A DNA stretch of 37,023 bases from Streptomyces pathocidini (GTDB taxonomy: Bacteria > Actinomycetota > Actinomycetes > Streptomycetales > Streptomycetaceae): positions 1-37,023 of the forward strand of contig NZ_LIQY01000037.1 in assembly GCF_001418495.1 (NCBI RefSeq), written 5' to 3'. Made by a program: the position numbers and the translations under genes. Under the pieces are notes generated by a model. That model saw only the letters and a list, made by a program, of their open reading frames with translations. It ran no database searches and was not told the origin of the DNA. This document shows, one piece after another, positions 24,834-34,916 of this stretch. The number at the start of each line of letters is the position of its first letter. The first letter of the stretch is position 1.

Positions 24834-24854
24834 CCGGCCCCTACCCCGGCAACC

Positions 24855-24886
24855 ACGGCCGCCGCCCACATCAGGGCGGCGGCCGT
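24855..24886 (+). terminator. Strong terminator of eccD
   Basis: ACGGCCGCCGCCC-acatca-GGGCGGCGGCCGT is a perfect 13-bp stem 21 bases after the stop. It also faces the minus-strand gene ending at 24996 and may act both ways. Confidence 0.8.
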
Positions 24887-24891
24887 TGCGC

Positions 24892-24987
24892 ATACCGCGT
24901 ACGAGATACCGCGTACGAGCCGGATGCCACTGCCCGCGTACGAACTCGGACAGGGCTGCCGCGTATGCGCCACAAGCCGCGTACGAG
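24892..24987. repeat. Five copies of CCGCGTACGA
   Basis: An exact tandem duplication of ATACCGCGTACGAG (24892-24905 and 24906-24919) is followed by further copies at 24934-24943, 24959-24968 (one or two changes) and 24977-24986. They lie in the gap between convergent genes. Confidence 0.75.
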
Positions 24988-24995
24988 TCAGCGGT

Positions 24996-25580
24996 TCAGC
25001 CCGCGCTCCTGGCCCTGCCCGCGCGGGTCAGCCCCGCCTTCTCCGCGAGGGTGCCCGCCCCGGGCTCGGCCCGCGGGGAGGCCTTCTTCAGGTTGGCCCG
25101 GATGACGCGGATCGGCCGGTGCCCGCCCGGCGGTGAGACCACCCCGCCGTAACGGAAGTCGCCCGCGAACCACACCTCCTCGATCCGCTCCCCGCCGTCG
25201 CGGCTCAGGTCGTACCGGAACGGAACCGTACGGAACGGCGCCTGGCGGCCGGGCTCCGGCCGCAGCGAGATCTGGGTGTCCCGCCCTGCGGAGTCGAAGA
25301 CGCAGGGGCAGGGCTCCCAGGCGTACGTCCGCAGGATCCGGCCCATGCGGCGGGCCGAGACGATCGTCCAGGCGGTGACCGGCACGAGGACCAGTACGGC
25401 GGCGGTGGTCCGCACGGCCAGCCCGATCGAGTCGTCGTCGGGCCGCGCGACCCCGGCCGCCACGGTCCCCGCCCAGGCCGCCAGTTCCGCGACCAGCCAG
25501 CCGGTCCGCAGTCGGATTCTCCTGCGCCAGGCCGCCGCCGTACGGGGTTCGTCCATCGCTGCCGCGGATCCGGGAATCAT
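24996..25580 (-). CDS. Two-helix membrane protein with WFAGD motif (paralogue)
   Basis: A 194-aa protein related to the 15918-16523 product. Two transmembrane helices (about residues 28-45 and 55-73) are followed by RTYAWEPCPC and, near residue 150, EVWFAGDFRYGGV. The C-terminus is basic. ATG at 25580 with TAGGA eight bases upstream is preferred; ATG at 25556 is an alternative start. It is convergent with eccD and marks the end of the T7SS locus. The shared motif suggests that both WFAGD proteins serve the secretion system, one inside cassette 2 and one beside the core. Function unknown. Confidence 0.8.
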   Translation of the reverse strand: MIPGSAAAMDEPRTAAAWRRRIRLRTGWLVAELAAWAGTVAAGVARPDDDSIGLAVRTTAAVLVLVPVTAWTIVSARRMGRILRTYAWEPCPCVFDSAGRDTQISLRPEPGRQAPFRTVPFRYDLSRDGGERIEEVWFAGDFRYGGVVSPPGGHRPIRVIRANLKKASPRAEPGAGTLAEKAGLTRAGRARSAG

Positions 25581-25692
25581 GGCCGCGATCCTAGCCACGG
25601 GCGGAGCCGCGGCCGCGGGCCCGCGAAGGACGGACCGGGACGGGGCCAACTCGTTGGGTCCCGGAGACCGTTGGCGTCTAGGCTGCGGTCGC

Positions 25693-26223
25693 ATGACGGC
25701 GACCGACGAATCCCCGACCAAGCACCCGACGGCCGAGGACCACGCCCCCAAGGGACCCAAGGCCGGGGCCTCTGACCCGCAGGACTCGACGGCCGGACAC
25801 CCTGATCCGCAAGACTCGGCGCCCGCGGACCCCGACCCGGCGGCCCCGGCAGCCAGAGCCCCCGAGTCCGAAAGCCCCGAGCCCGAAGACCGCAAGCTCG
25901 ACGACTCCGAGCCTGAGAACCCCGAGCTTGAAGACCGCAAGCCCGGGGACCCGGAGAAGCGCCCCCTGTCCCCGCGCCAGGCCCGCCGCCTCCGCGTGGC
26001 CGTCGCCGCGGCCTTCATGGCCGCCGCCGCTGCCGCCCTGGTGGTACGGCTCAGCGCGACCCCTTCGGTGCTGACCGTCGGTGTGTACGGAGCCGCGCTC
26101 GTCCTCTGCGGCGTGGTCATCGAGCTGAGCCGTCGCGGCCGCACCCGGCTCGGCATGTGGCTGCTGGGCTGCGGTGTCGCCGGTGTCGCCCTGGCCGAAT
26201 GGCTCCTGTGGACCGGTGGCTGA
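25693..26223 (+). CDS. Small membrane protein with acidic Pro-rich N-terminus
   Basis: A 176-aa protein. The first 95 residues are disordered, rich in Asp, Glu, Pro and Lys, with imperfect repeats (DPQDS twice; EDRKLDD and EDRKPGD). A basic patch RQARRLR is followed by three or four hydrophobic helices (about residues 100-120, 124-140, 150-170). The third-position base use is typical of the genome. Probably transcribed alone between the WFAGD gene (divergent) and rpsO. Family unknown. The hydrophobic part resembles many small actinomycete membrane proteins without assigned roles. Confidence 0.75.
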   Translation: MTATDESPTKHPTAEDHAPKGPKAGASDPQDSTAGHPDPQDSAPADPDPAAPAARAPESESPEPEDRKLDDSEPENPELEDRKPGDPEKRPLSPRQARRLRVAVAAAFMAAAAAALVVRLSATPSVLTVGVYGAALVLCGVVIELSRRGRTRLGMWLLGCGVAGVALAEWLLWTGG

Positions 26224-26406
26224 CCCCGGGCGGACCGCCCGTTCCCGCCTGGTACGCTGTGTGACGGCCGTTTGTGTACGCGCCCTCGGTCGCCCCCGGC
26301 GACTGGCGGCAGCGCCCAGCGAGCCCCGCCTCCCGAGTCACGGAAGCTCCCCTGAGACAGAGACCAGGGGCACTCGGCGGCTGAAACGAGATCCCGAGGA
26401 GTACGC

Positions 26407-26694
26407 GTGTCGCTCGACGCCGCTACGAAGAAGCAGATCATGTCCGAGTTCGCGACCAAGGAGGGCGACACCGGCTCCCCCGAGGTCCAGGTCGCGCTGC
26501 TCACCCGCCGTATCTCGGACCTGACCGAGCACCTCAAGGCCCACAAGCACGACCACCACTCCCGCCGTGGTCTGCTGATCCTGGTCGGCCAGCGCCGCCG
26601 CCTCCTGCAGTACCTGGCGAAGAAGGACATCACCCGCTTCCGCCAGCTGGTGGAGCGCCTCGGTATCCGCCGTGGTGCCGCGGGCTCGAAGTAG
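26407..26694 (+). CDS. rpsO: 30S ribosomal protein S15
   Basis: A 95-aa protein with the S15 signature: residues 20-70 have [16 protein letters not shown], then [18 protein letters not shown] and QRRRLLQYL, which contact 16S rRNA helices and S6/S18. S15 is a primary binder in small-subunit assembly. GTG at 26407 has GAGGA six bases upstream. It is followed by pnp in the arrangement conserved across bacteria, with an RNase III-type hairpin between them. Confidence 0.98.
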   Translation: MSLDAATKKQIMSEFATKEGDTGSPEVQVALLTRRISDLTEHLKAHKHDHHSRRGLLILVGQRRRLLQYLAKKDITRFRQLVERLGIRRGAAGSK

Positions 26695-26703
26695 GACTGC
26701 AGT

Positions 26704-26742
26704 GAAGGGAGCGGTTCCCGAATCCGGGGAGCCGCTCCCTTC
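26704..26742 (+). promoter_or_regulatory. rpsO-pnp intergenic hairpin, likely RNase III site
   Basis: GAAGGGAGCGG on the 5' side pairs with CCGCTCCCTTC on the 3' side, and the stem continues through a G-U pair to about 16 bp around a 7-base loop. It starts nine bases after the rpsO stop and has no T tract. In Streptomyces the rpsO-pnp readthrough transcript is known to be cut by RNase III at such a hairpin. It may also partially terminate transcription. Confidence 0.8.
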
Positions 26743-27000
26743 GCCGTACGCGAGGACGACCGAAGCTTTGTAGTCTGGTCGCACAGCGCGGATGCGCGGG
26801 ACCCCCGCGGAGCCGCGCCCGAACACCGACAACTGAAGACGTACGAGGAGGGGCGCCCCGCCCGCCGCCGGTCCTCGGTAGTGGCCCCCGGGACCTGAGA
26901 CCCCGGGTGCTTCGATCGAAGACCGGCCCGCACAGGAGGCGCTCCACCGCCATCGTCCCGCGCCACACGGGCCCGGGACGCAGACGAGGAGATTTTCCTG
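26743..27000 (+). promoter_or_regulatory. pnp leader region
   Basis: No gene seen. A possible -10, TAGTCT, lies at 26771-26776. A CCCGGG/CCCGGG stem (26887-26892 with 26902-26907) and a perfect palindrome CTTCGATCGAAG (26910-26921) lie within the leader. GAGGAGA (26986-26992) is the ribosome-binding site. A separate pnp promoter is known in Streptomyces, but its position here is not certain. Confidence 0.4.
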
Positions 27001-29232
27001 GTGGAGAACGAGACCCACTACGCCGAAGCCGTGATCGACAACGGCTCCTTCGGCACCCGCACCATCCGCTTCGAGACGGGCCGCCTGGCCCGTCAGGCCG
27101 CCGGCTCCGCCGTGGCCTACCTGGACGATGACACCATGGTGCTGTCGGCCACCACCGCGTCGAAGAACCCCAAAGACCAGCTCGACTTCTTCCCGCTGAC
27201 GGTCGACGTCGAGGAGCGGATGTACGCCGCCGGGCGCATCCCCGGCTCGTTCTTCCGCCGGGAGGGCCGCCCCTCCGAGGACGCGATCCTCACCTGCCGC
27301 CTGATCGACCGCCCGCTGCGCCCCTCCTTCAAGAAGGGCCTGCGCAACGAGATCCAGATCGTCGAGACGATCATGGCGCTCAACCCCGACCACCTCTACG
27401 ACGTGGTCGCCATCAACGCCGCCTCCTGCTCCACCCAGCTCGCGGGCCTGCCCTTCTCCGGCCCCATCGGCGGCACCCGCGTCGCCCTCATCAAGGGCCA
27501 GTGGGTGGCGTTCCCGACCCACAGCGAGCTCGAGGACGCCGTCTTCGACATGGTCGTGGCCGGCCGCGTCCTGGAGGACGGCGACGTCGCGATCATGATG
27601 GTCGAGGCCGAGGCGACCGAGAAGACGATCCAGCTCGTCAAGGGCGGCGCCGCGGCGCCGACCGAGGAGGTCGTCGCCGCCGGTCTCGAGGCCGCGAAGC
27701 CGTTCATCAAGCTCCTCTGCAAGGCCCAGTCGGACCTCGCCGCCAAGGCCGCCAAGCCCACCGGCGAGTTCCCGGTCTTCCTCGACTACCAGGACGACGT
27801 CCTGGAGGCGCTCTCCGCCGCCGTGCGCGACGAGCTGGCCCAGACGCTGACCATCGCCGGCAAGCAGGAGCGCGAGGCCGAGCTGGACCGCCTCAAGGCC
27901 GTCGCCGCCGAGAAGCTGCTGCCGCAGTTCGAGGGCCGCGAGAAGGAGATCTCGGCGGCCTACCGCTCGCTGACCAAGACCCTGGTGCGCGAGCGCGTCA
28001 TCAAGGACAAGGTCCGCATCGACGGCCGCGGCGTCACCGACATCCGTACGCTCGCCGCCGAGGTCGAGGCGATCCCGCGGGTGCACGGCTCGGCGCTGTT
28101 CGAGCGCGGCGAGACCCAGATCCTGGGCGTCACCACGCTGAACATGCTGCGCATGGAGCAGCAGCTGGACACGCTCTCGCCCGAGACGCGCAAGCGCTAC
28201 ATGCACAACTACAACTTCCCGCCGTACTCCACCGGTGAGACCGGCCGCGTCGGCTCCCCCAAGCGGCGCGAGATCGGCCACGGCGCCCTCGCCGAGCGCG
28301 CGCTGCTGCCGGTGCTGCCGACCCGCGAGGAGTTCCCGTACGCCATCCGCCAGGTCTCCGAGGCGCTCGGCTCCAACGGCTCGACCTCCATGGGCTCGGT
28401 CTGCGCCTCGACCATGTCGCTGCTGAACGCCGGTGTGCCGCTGAAGGCCCCCGTCGCCGGTATCGCCATGGGCCTGATCTCGCAGGAGATCGAGGGCGAG
28501 ACCCACTACGTCACCCTCACCGACATCCTCGGTGCGGAGGACGCCTTCGGTGACATGGACTTCAAGGTCGCCGGCACCAAGGAGTTCGTCACCGCCCTCC
28601 AGCTGGACACCAAGCTCGACGGCATCCCCGCGTCGGTGCTGGCCGCGGCCCTCAAGCAGGCCCGCGACGCCCGCCTGCACATCCTCGACGTGATGATGGA
28701 GGCCATCGACACCCCGGACGAGATGTCCCCCAACGCCCCGCGGATCATCACCGTCAAGATCCCCGTGGACAAGATCGGCGAGGTCATCGGCCCCAAGGGC
28801 AAGATGATCAACCAGATCCAGGAGGACACCGGCGCCGAGATCACCATCGAGGACGACGGCACGATCTACATCGGCGCCGCCGACGGCCCGGCCGCCGAGG
28901 CCGCCCGCACCACGATCAACGGCATCGCCAACCCGACGATGCCCGAGGTCGGCGAGCGCTACCTGGGCACGGTCGTCAAGACCACCACCTTCGGCGCCTT
29001 CGTCTCGCTGCTCCCCGGCAAGGACGGCCTGCTGCACATCTCGCAGCTGCGCAAGCTCTCCGGTGGCAAGCGCGTCGAGAACGTCGAGGACGTGGTCAGC
29101 GTCGGCCACAAGGTCCAGGTCGAGATCGCCGAGATCGACCAGCGCGGCAAGCTCTCCCTGATCCCCGTGATCGAGGGCGAGGATGCCGAGGCCGAGGCCA
29201 AGCCGCAGGAGAAGGACGAAGCCTCGAAGTGA
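27001..29232 (+). CDS. pnp: Polynucleotide phosphorylase (PNPase)
   Basis: A 743-aa phosphorolytic 3'-5' exoribonuclease and 3' polymerase. Two RNase PH-like domains (about residues 10-235 and 330-560; [31 protein letters not shown] is the conserved first-core segment, shortened here to its recognisable end [12 protein letters not shown]) are joined by an alpha-helical domain. A KH domain ([11 protein letters not shown], about 597-607) and an S1 domain ([15 protein letters not shown], about 656-670) close the protein. In actinomycetes PNPase was also described as guanosine pentaphosphate synthetase I and synthesises RNA tails. GTG at 27001 has GAGGAGA eight bases upstream. Its stop overlaps the next start by four bases. 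Confidence 0.98.
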   Translation: MENETHYAEAVIDNGSFGTRTIRFETGRLARQAAGSAVAYLDDDTMVLSATTASKNPKDQLDFFPLTVDVEERMYAAGRIPGSFFRREGRPSEDAILTCRLIDRPLRPSFKKGLRNEIQIVETIMALNPDHLYDVVAINAASCSTQLAGLPFSGPIGGTRVALIKGQWVAFPTHSELEDAVFDMVVAGRVLEDGDVAIMMVEAEATEKTIQLVKGGAAAPTEEVVAAGLEAAKPFIKLLCKAQSDLAAKAAKPTGEFPVFLDYQDDVLEALSAAVRDELAQTLTIAGKQEREAELDRLKAVAAEKLLPQFEGREKEISAAYRSLTKTLVRERVIKDKVRIDGRGVTDIRTLAAEVEAIPRVHGSALFERGETQILGVTTLNMLRMEQQLDTLSPETRKRYMHNYNFPPYSTGETGRVGSPKRREIGHGALAERALLPVLPTREEFPYAIRQVSEALGSNGSTSMGSVCASTMSLLNAGVPLKAPVAGIAMGLISQEIEGETHYVTLTDILGAEDAFGDMDFKVAGTKEFVTALQLDTKLDGIPASVLAAALKQARDARLHILDVMMEAIDTPDEMSPNAPRIITVKIPVDKIGEVIGPKGKMINQIQEDTGAEITIEDDGTIYIGAADGPAAEAARTTINGIANPTMPEVGERYLGTVVKTTTFGAFVSLLPGKDGLLHISQLRKLSGGKRVENVEDVVSVGHKVQVEIAEIDQRGKLSLIPVIEGEDAEAEAKPQEKDEASK

Positions 29233-30608
29233 CGTCTCGTACGCACAGGACGACGGCCCGCACCTCTTCGGAGGGGCGGGCCGTCGCCCGTACCCAAACC
29301 CTTCTCAAGGGCGAGAACGGCATCGGCACCGTCCGTAAGACCGTCCTCCCCGGCGGCCTGCGGGTCGTCACCGAGACCCTGCCCTCGGTACGGTCGGCCA
29401 CCTTCGGCATCTGGGCCAACGTCGGCTCCCGGGACGAGACCCCGGCCCTGGGCGGCGCCACCCACTACCTGGAGCACCTGCTCTTCAAGGGCACCGAGCA
29501 GCGCACCGCCCTGGACATCTCCTCCGCGATCGACGCGGTCGGCGGTGAGATGAACGCCTTCACGGCCAAGGAGTACACGTGCTACTACGCGCGCGTGCTC
29601 GACACCGACCTGCCGCTCGCCATCGACGTGGTGTGCGACATGCTCACCGGCTCGCTGATCGCCCCCGAGGACGTGGACGCCGAACGCGGCGTCGTCCTGG
29701 AGGAGATCGCGATGACCGAGGACGACCCGGGCGACGTGGTGCACGACCTCTTCGCGCACACCATGTTCGGCGACTCCCCGCTCGGCCGCCCGGTCCTCGG
29801 CACGGTCGACACGGTCAACGGCCTCACCCGCGACCGCGTCGCCCGCTTCTACCGCAAGCACTACGACCCCACCCACCTGATCGTCGCCGCCGCGGGCAAC
29901 GTCGACCACCAGCGCGTCGTACGCCAGGTCCGCGCGGCCTTCGACCGGGCCGGGGCGCTCACCCGCGAGGACGCCGAGCCCGTCGGCCCGCGCCGCGGCG
30001 CCAAGACGATCCGCACCGGGGGCCGCGTCGAGGTGCTGGACCGCGCGACCGAGCAGGCGCACATCGTCCTCGGCATGCCGGGCATCGCCCGCACCGACGA
30101 ACGCCGTTGGGCCCTCGGCGTGCTCAATGCCGCGCTCGGCGGTGGCATGAGCTCGCGGCTGTTCCAGGAGATCCGGGAGAAGCGCGGCCTCGCCTACTCG
30201 GTCTACTCCTACACCTCCGGCTTCGCCGACTGCGGCCTGTTCGGGGTGTACGCCGGCTGCCGCCCGAACCAGGTCGGCGACGTCCTCAAGATCTGCCGCG
30301 ACGAGCTGGACCAGGTCGCCGAGCACGGCATGGACGACGACGAACTGCGCCGCGCCATCGGCCAGTTGTCCGGCTCCACCGTCCTCGGCCTGGAGGACAC
30401 CGGCGCGCTGATGAACCGCATCGGCAAGAGCGAGCTGTGCTGGGGCGAGCAGCTGTCGGTCGACGAGATGCTGCGCCGGATCGCGGCCGTCACCCCCGAC
30501 GACGTACGGGCGGTGGCCAAGGATCTCCTGGGTCGGCGGCCCTCGCTGTCGGTGATCGGGCCGCTGACCGACCGGCAGTCCGCCGAACTGCACGAAGCCG
30601 TCGCGTGA
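29229..30608 (+). CDS. M16-family zinc peptidase
   Basis: A 459-aa metallopeptidase of the M16 (pitrilysin/processing peptidase) family. The inverted zinc motif HYLEH is at residues 79-83, with the third ligand Glu in VVLEEI (about residue 159). The usual C-terminal half carries the [20 protein letters not shown] segment and a substrate-binding R/Y region. GTG at 29229 overlaps the pnp stop (GTGA), so it is translated in step with pnp. The conservation of this pair in actinomycetes and firmicutes is known, but the peptidase's substrate is not. Cytoplasmic: no signal peptide. Confidence 0.95.
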   Translation: MTSRTHRTTARTSSEGRAVARTQTLLKGENGIGTVRKTVLPGGLRVVTETLPSVRSATFGIWANVGSRDETPALGGATHYLEHLLFKGTEQRTALDISSAIDAVGGEMNAFTAKEYTCYYARVLDTDLPLAIDVVCDMLTGSLIAPEDVDAERGVVLEEIAMTEDDPGDVVHDLFAHTMFGDSPLGRPVLGTVDTVNGLTRDRVARFYRKHYDPTHLIVAAAGNVDHQRVVRQVRAAFDRAGALTREDAEPVGPRRGAKTIRTGGRVEVLDRATEQAHIVLGMPGIARTDERRWALGVLNAALGGGMSSRLFQEIREKRGLAYSVYSYTSGFADCGLFGVYAGCRPNQVGDVLKICRDELDQVAEHGMDDDELRRAIGQLSGSTVLGLEDTGALMNRIGKSELCWGEQLSVDEMLRRIAAVTPDDVRAVAKDLLGRRPSLSVIGPLTDRQSAELHEAVA

Positions 30609-30622
30609 CGCACACGGCGTGA

Positions 30623-31405
<783 letters not shown>

Positions 31406-31413
31406 GCTGTCCC

Positions 31414-31869
31414 GTGCGCGCCAAAATCACGTATTTCGCCCTGTCGGCCGCCCTGGTCGGCTACCTCGTACTGGTCGGCAACCGCGGGGTCGCCCTCATC
31501 CGGCAGGGCACCCCGATCACCGTCGCCTTCGGGGCGTCCGTGCTGGTGCTGCCGCTGATCGGCGCCTGGTTCCTGTGGCAGACGACGAGGTTCGCCCGCA
31601 GCGCCAACCGGCTGGCCGCGGAGCTGGAGGCCGAAGGCGGCCTGCCGGTGGACGAGTTGGCCCGCACCCCGAGCGGCGCGATCGACCGGGACTCGGCCGA
31701 CGCGGTCTTCGCCAGGCGGCGGGAGGAGACGGTGGAGTCGCCGGAGGACTGGCGGGCCTGGTTCCGGCTCGCGGTCGCCTACCACGACGCCCGCGACACC
31801 CCGCGCGCCCGCAAGGCCATGCAGCGCGCCATCGCCCTGCACGACGGCAAGCCGGTCCGAACGGCCTGA
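31414..31869 (+). CDS. Small membrane protein with TPR-like tail
   Basis: A 151-aa protein. GTG at 31414 is eight bases after the dapB stop, so it is probably coupled to dapB. Two transmembrane helices (about residues 5-22 and 36-55) are followed by a charged linker and a C-terminal helical pair (EDWRAWFRLAVAYHDARD followed by ARKAMQRAIALH) that looks like one TPR unit. The family is found beside dapB in actinomycetes as far as I know, with no established role. Confidence 0.85.
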   Translation: MRAKITYFALSAALVGYLVLVGNRGVALIRQGTPITVAFGASVLVLPLIGAWFLWQTTRFARSANRLAAELEAEGGLPVDELARTPSGAIDRDSADAVFARRREETVESPEDWRAWFRLAVAYHDARDTPRARKAMQRAIALHDGKPVRTA

Positions 31870-31880
31870 CACGGCACGGC

Positions 31881-31923
31881 AGTCGGGCCCCGTACGCGAC
31901 GAGAACGCGTACGGGGCCCGACT
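31881..31923. terminator. Perfect 18-bp bidirectional terminator
   Basis: AGTCGGGCCCCGTACGCG and its exact complement surround a 7-base loop (acgagaa). It lies 11 bases after the TPR-like gene and 50 bases past the end of the convergent minus-strand gene, and likely serves both. Confidence 0.85.
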
Positions 31924-31973
31924 CCGTAAATCAAGCTCCAGGTAGATCAGCTCCGGGGCCGATCAGCTCCGGT

Positions 31974-32552
31974 TCAGTCCCGGTGCTCGTCGGTCCGGTA
32001 CTCGGCTGCCCACGCCTCGACGGCGTCCGTCGCCATGTCGAAGGCCTCCAGCCGGCCGAGGAAGTCCGCGTCGTGGTCGGTGACCAGCGGCCGCAGCGGC
32101 TCACCCGACACCGGCGTGGCCACCAGGGCCTGCCCCTGCACCGTACGCGGCAGCCCGAGCCACTTCACCGGCTGCTGCACGGTCCTGACCTCGGCGAGCT
32201 CGGCCCACGGCACGGTCGTCGTGGAGAAGACACCGGCCCGCCGCAGCCCCTGCGCGCTCACCCAGGCCCCGGCCCGCACCAGCCGCACGGCCCCCACGAT
32301 GACGGCCGTCGCCGCGGCCATGCACAGCCCCGCCCCGGGCAGCGCCCCCGCGAGGGCGATGATCATGGCCGCGAACAGCATGTACGAGGCCAGCAGCAGA
32401 AGCAGAGCGCCGCCCGCGACCCGCCAGGGGCCCGGACGGTACGGGCGCCGCCAGCGGTCCTGGTCGATGTGCGGCAGCGCGCCACCACCCGCGTCCGCGG
32501 GGTCGTCGGAGTCGTCGAAGGCGCGATCGGCCGTCAGGAAGGGCAGGGGCAC
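31974..32552 (-). CDS. PH-like membrane protein
   Basis: A 192-aa protein. Two transmembrane helices (about residues 45-68 and 72-92) follow an acidic N-terminus. The C-terminal domain has STTTVPWAELAEVRTVQQ and a beta-rich pattern as in small bacterial PH-domain proteins (DUF2581-like set). GTG at 32552 has GAGGA six bases upstream. Its function is unknown. It is convergent with the dapB group. Confidence 0.8.
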   Translation of the reverse strand: MPLPFLTADRAFDDSDDPADAGGGALPHIDQDRWRRPYRPGPWRVAGGALLLLLASYMLFAAMIIALAGALPGAGLCMAAATAVIVGAVRLVRAGAWVSAQGLRRAGVFSTTTVPWAELAEVRTVQQPVKWLGLPRTVQGQALVATPVSGEPLRPLVTDHDADFLGRLEAFDMATDAVEAWAAEYRTDEHRD

Positions 32553-32666
32553 GGCAGGTCCTCACTCATGCTGCACGCTCGCTGTGTGCCCGGTGAGGTT
32601 ATCGATGCGCGCAGGACCCGACCACCCCAGGGGTACCGGTCGGGACCTCCCTCGCCCGCGGCGGGC

Positions 32667-32909
32667 TCAGCGCCCCTCGGCCGCTTCCGAGTGCTGCGTG
32701 GTCTTGCCGTGCGGCCCGGACTCCATCGCGGGCATCCCGAGCAGCAGCGCCCCGACCAGCGCGGCCGCGGCCGTCAGGCCTATCAGCGTCCGTCCGGCTA
32801 TCTGCGCCGCACCGGCCCGCGGGCGGGGCGGCGGCTCGACGTTGCTGCGGAAGCGGTCGGCCTCCACGACGAAGGCGAAGGGCACGGGCTCTCGTCGGCG
32901 GCGGAACAT
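32667..32909 (-). CDS. Small single-pass membrane protein
   Basis: An 80-aa protein beginning MFRRRREPVPFAFVVEADRF. One hydrophobic helix lies at about residues 39-60, with a short His/Glu-containing tail. ATG at 32909 is supported by AGGGAG seven bases upstream. It is followed after 114 bases by the PH-like gene on the same strand. Unrecognised family. Confidence 0.65.
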   Translation of the reverse strand: MFRRRREPVPFAFVVEADRFRSNVEPPPRPRAGAAQIAGRTLIGLTAAAALVGALLLGMPAMESGPHGKTTQHSEAAEGR

Positions 32910-33085
32910 GAAGGGCTCCCTGGGAACCTCGAAGTGTGATCTGTTACCTATACAGACGTCGTAAGTGCCCGAAAGGTGCCCGATTCCGGCGAGTTCTTCC
33001 TTGATCTTCCACTGCCGCGGGAGTTGTCGGTGGCGGGCCGTACAGTGGGCGCGGCCCTGAGGGACGCGAATGGAAGGACCCTGCG

Positions 33086-33838
33086 GTGACCGAAACCCCC
33101 GCCGAAACCCCCGCCGAGACCGCAAAGCCCGGCTTCCGCAGCGATGTGACCGTGGAACTGGTCAAGCACAGCGCGGCGGACTCCGACGTGCTCTGGGCGG
33201 CCAGGGTCTCGACCGCCGGCGAGCAGTCCCTGGAGGAGCTGCAGAAGGACCCGGAGCGCTCCAAGGGCCTGATCAACTTCCTGATGCGGGACCGTCACGG
33301 CAGCCCCTTCGAGCACAACTCGATGACGTTCTTCGTGAGCGCCCCGATCTTCGTCTTCCGCGAGTTCATGCGGCACCGGGTCGGCTGGTCCTACAACGAG
33401 GAGTCCGGCCGCTACCGGCAGCTCCAGCCGGTCTTCTACGTGCCGGGCGAGGCCCGCAAGCTCGTCCAGCAGGGCCGCCCGGGCAAGTACGAGTTCGTCG
33501 AGGGCACCCCAGCGCAGCACGAACTGACCGGCCGCGCCATGGAGGACGCCTACCGCCAGGCCTACGAGGCGTACGAGGAGATGCTCGCGGCCGGCGTCGC
33601 CCGCGAGGTGGCCCGCTCGGTCCTCCCGGTCGGCCTCTACTCCTCGATGTACGCGACCTGCAACGCCCGCTCGCTGATGCACTTCCTCGGCCTGCGCACC
33701 CAGCACGAGCAGGCGGCGGTGCCCTCGTTCCCGCAGCGCGAGATCGAGATGGTCGGCGAGCAGATGGAGGCCCACTGGGCCGGACTGATGCCGCTCACCC
33801 ATGCCGCGTTCAATGCCAACGGCCGTGTGGCGCCGTAG
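33086..33838 (+). CDS. thyX: Flavin-dependent thymidylate synthase ThyX
   Basis: A 250-aa enzyme converting dUMP to dTMP with FAD and methylenetetrahydrofolate. The signature RHR at 96-98 is followed by Ser107 (RHRVGWSYNEES), an eight-residue spacing accepted as the RHRX7-8S form. RHGSPFEH (70-77) and QLQPVFYVP are further family motifs. GTG at 33086 has GGAAGGA seven bases upstream. A disordered Thr/Pro/Ala-rich N-terminus of about 15 residues precedes the fold. Transcribed alone or with dapA, from which it is separated by a promoter and hairpin. Confidence 0.97.
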   Translation: MTETPAETPAETAKPGFRSDVTVELVKHSAADSDVLWAARVSTAGEQSLEELQKDPERSKGLINFLMRDRHGSPFEHNSMTFFVSAPIFVFREFMRHRVGWSYNEESGRYRQLQPVFYVPGEARKLVQQGRPGKYEFVEGTPAQHELTGRAMEDAYRQAYEAYEEMLAAGVAREVARSVLPVGLYSSMYATCNARSLMHFLGLRTQHEQAAVPSFPQREIEMVGEQMEAHWAGLMPLTHAAFNANGRVAP

Positions 33839-33875
33839 AGAACGGACGTCCGGATCACCGCGCGAAGTGTCCGTA

Positions 33876-33905
33876 TTGCGACGTTTCGTGAAGTTCATCT
33901 AGGCT
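33876..33905 (+). promoter_or_regulatory. Likely dapA promoter
   Basis: TTGCGA (33876-33881) and TAGGCT (33900-33905), spacer 18. The predicted start (about 33912) lies just before the hairpin at 33917-33954, so that hairpin would be the 5' end of the dapA mRNA. Confidence 0.5.
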
Positions 33906-33916
33906 GAACAAACGGA

Positions 33917-33954
33917 CCCGGCACTGCTTGAACCCCCGAGCAGGCAGTGCCGGG
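33917..33954 (+). terminator. Hairpin between thyX and dapA
   Basis: CCCGGCACTGCTTG pairs with CAGGCAGTGCCGGG over 14 bp with one G-U pair and a 10-base loop. It can terminate thyX, 78 bases upstream, or attenuate or stabilise the dapA transcript. Confidence 0.65.
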
Positions 33955-34007
33955 ATCCGCATTCCAGGGGGCCCCGAGGGCGCACGGCGCGAGGAGCTAC
34001 GAGTAGC

Positions 34008-34916
34008 GTGGACCCCATGGCTCCGACCTCCACACCGCAGACCCCCTTCGGACGGGTCCTGACCGCCATGGTCACGCCGTTCACCGACGACGGCGCAATC
34101 GACATCGACGGTGCACAGCGGCTCGCGGCCCACCTCGTGGAAGCCGGCAACGACGGCATCGTCGTCAACGGCACCACCGGTGAGTCCCCGACCACCAGCG
34201 ATGCGGAGAAATCACGGCTCGTACGGGCCGTGGCGGAGGCCGTCGGGGACCGCGCCCACGTGGTCGCCGGAGCTGGCACCAACGACACCCGGCACAGCGT
34301 CGAACTGGCCCGCGCCGCCCAGGCGGCGGGCGCGCACGGCCTGCTGGCAGTCACCCCGTACTACAGCAAGCCCCCGCAGGAAGGTCTCTTCCGGCACTTC
34401 ACGGCCATCGCCGACGCCACCGAGCTGCCGGTGATGCTCTACGACATCCCCGGCCGCAGCGGCGTGCCGATCAACACCGAGACCATCGTCCGCCTTGCGG
34501 ACCACCCGCGGATCGTCGCCAACAAGGACGCCAAGGGCGATCTCGGCCGCGCCAGCTGGGCCATCGCCCGCAGCGGCCTCGCCTGGTACTCCGGCGACGA
34601 CATGCTGAACCTGCCGCTGCTCTCGGTCGGCGCGGTCGGCTTCGTCTCCGTCGTCGGCCACCTGGTCACACCCGACCTGCGCGCCCTGCTGGACGCCCAC
34701 CTCACCGGAGACGTCGCCAAGGCCACCGAGATCCACCAGAAACTCCTGCCGGTCTTCACCGGCATGTTCCGAACCCAGGGCGTCATCACGACCAAGGCCG
34801 CGCTCGGCCTCCAGGGCCTGCCCGGCGGCCCGCTGCGCCTGCCGCTGGTCGAGCTGTCCCCCGAAGAGACGGAGCAGCTCAAGCGGGATCTCGCCGCCGG
34901 CGGGGTACACCTCTGA
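34008..34916 (+). CDS. dapA: 4-hydroxy-tetrahydrodipicolinate synthase
   Basis: A 302-aa TIM-barrel aldolase that joins pyruvate and aspartate semialdehyde. Schiff-base Lys173 (ANKDAKGD), Tyr145 (YDIPGR) and Thr56-57 of GTTGES match the catalytic set; YYSKPPQEGL (118-127) lines the site. GTG at 34008 is eleven bases after GAGGAG. ATG at 34017 is the alternative and gives the conventional MAPTSTPQTPF start. It follows dapB by 2.6 kb with thyX between, and precedes RNase J. Confidence 0.97.
   Translation: MDPMAPTSTPQTPFGRVLTAMVTPFTDDGAIDIDGAQRLAAHLVEAGNDGIVVNGTTGESPTTSDAEKSRLVRAVAEAVGDRAHVVAGAGTNDTRHSVELARAAQAAGAHGLLAVTPYYSKPPQEGLFRHFTAIADATELPVMLYDIPGRSGVPINTETIVRLADHPRIVANKDAKGDLGRASWAIARSGLAWYSGDDMLNLPLLSVGAVGFVSVVGHLVTPDLRALLDAHLTGDVAKATEIHQKLLPVFTGMFRTQGVITTKAALGLQGLPGGPLRLPLVELSPEETEQLKRDLAAGGVHL

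Noticed and set aside
26338-29109. 923-codon open frame opposite pnp
   Set aside because: Same high-G+C shadow effect; composition is not protein-like and the plus strand encodes PNPase.
33371-33406. Extra residue in the ThyX RHR-Ser motif
   Set aside because: An eight-residue spacing is within the accepted RHRX7-8S range; not an anomaly.
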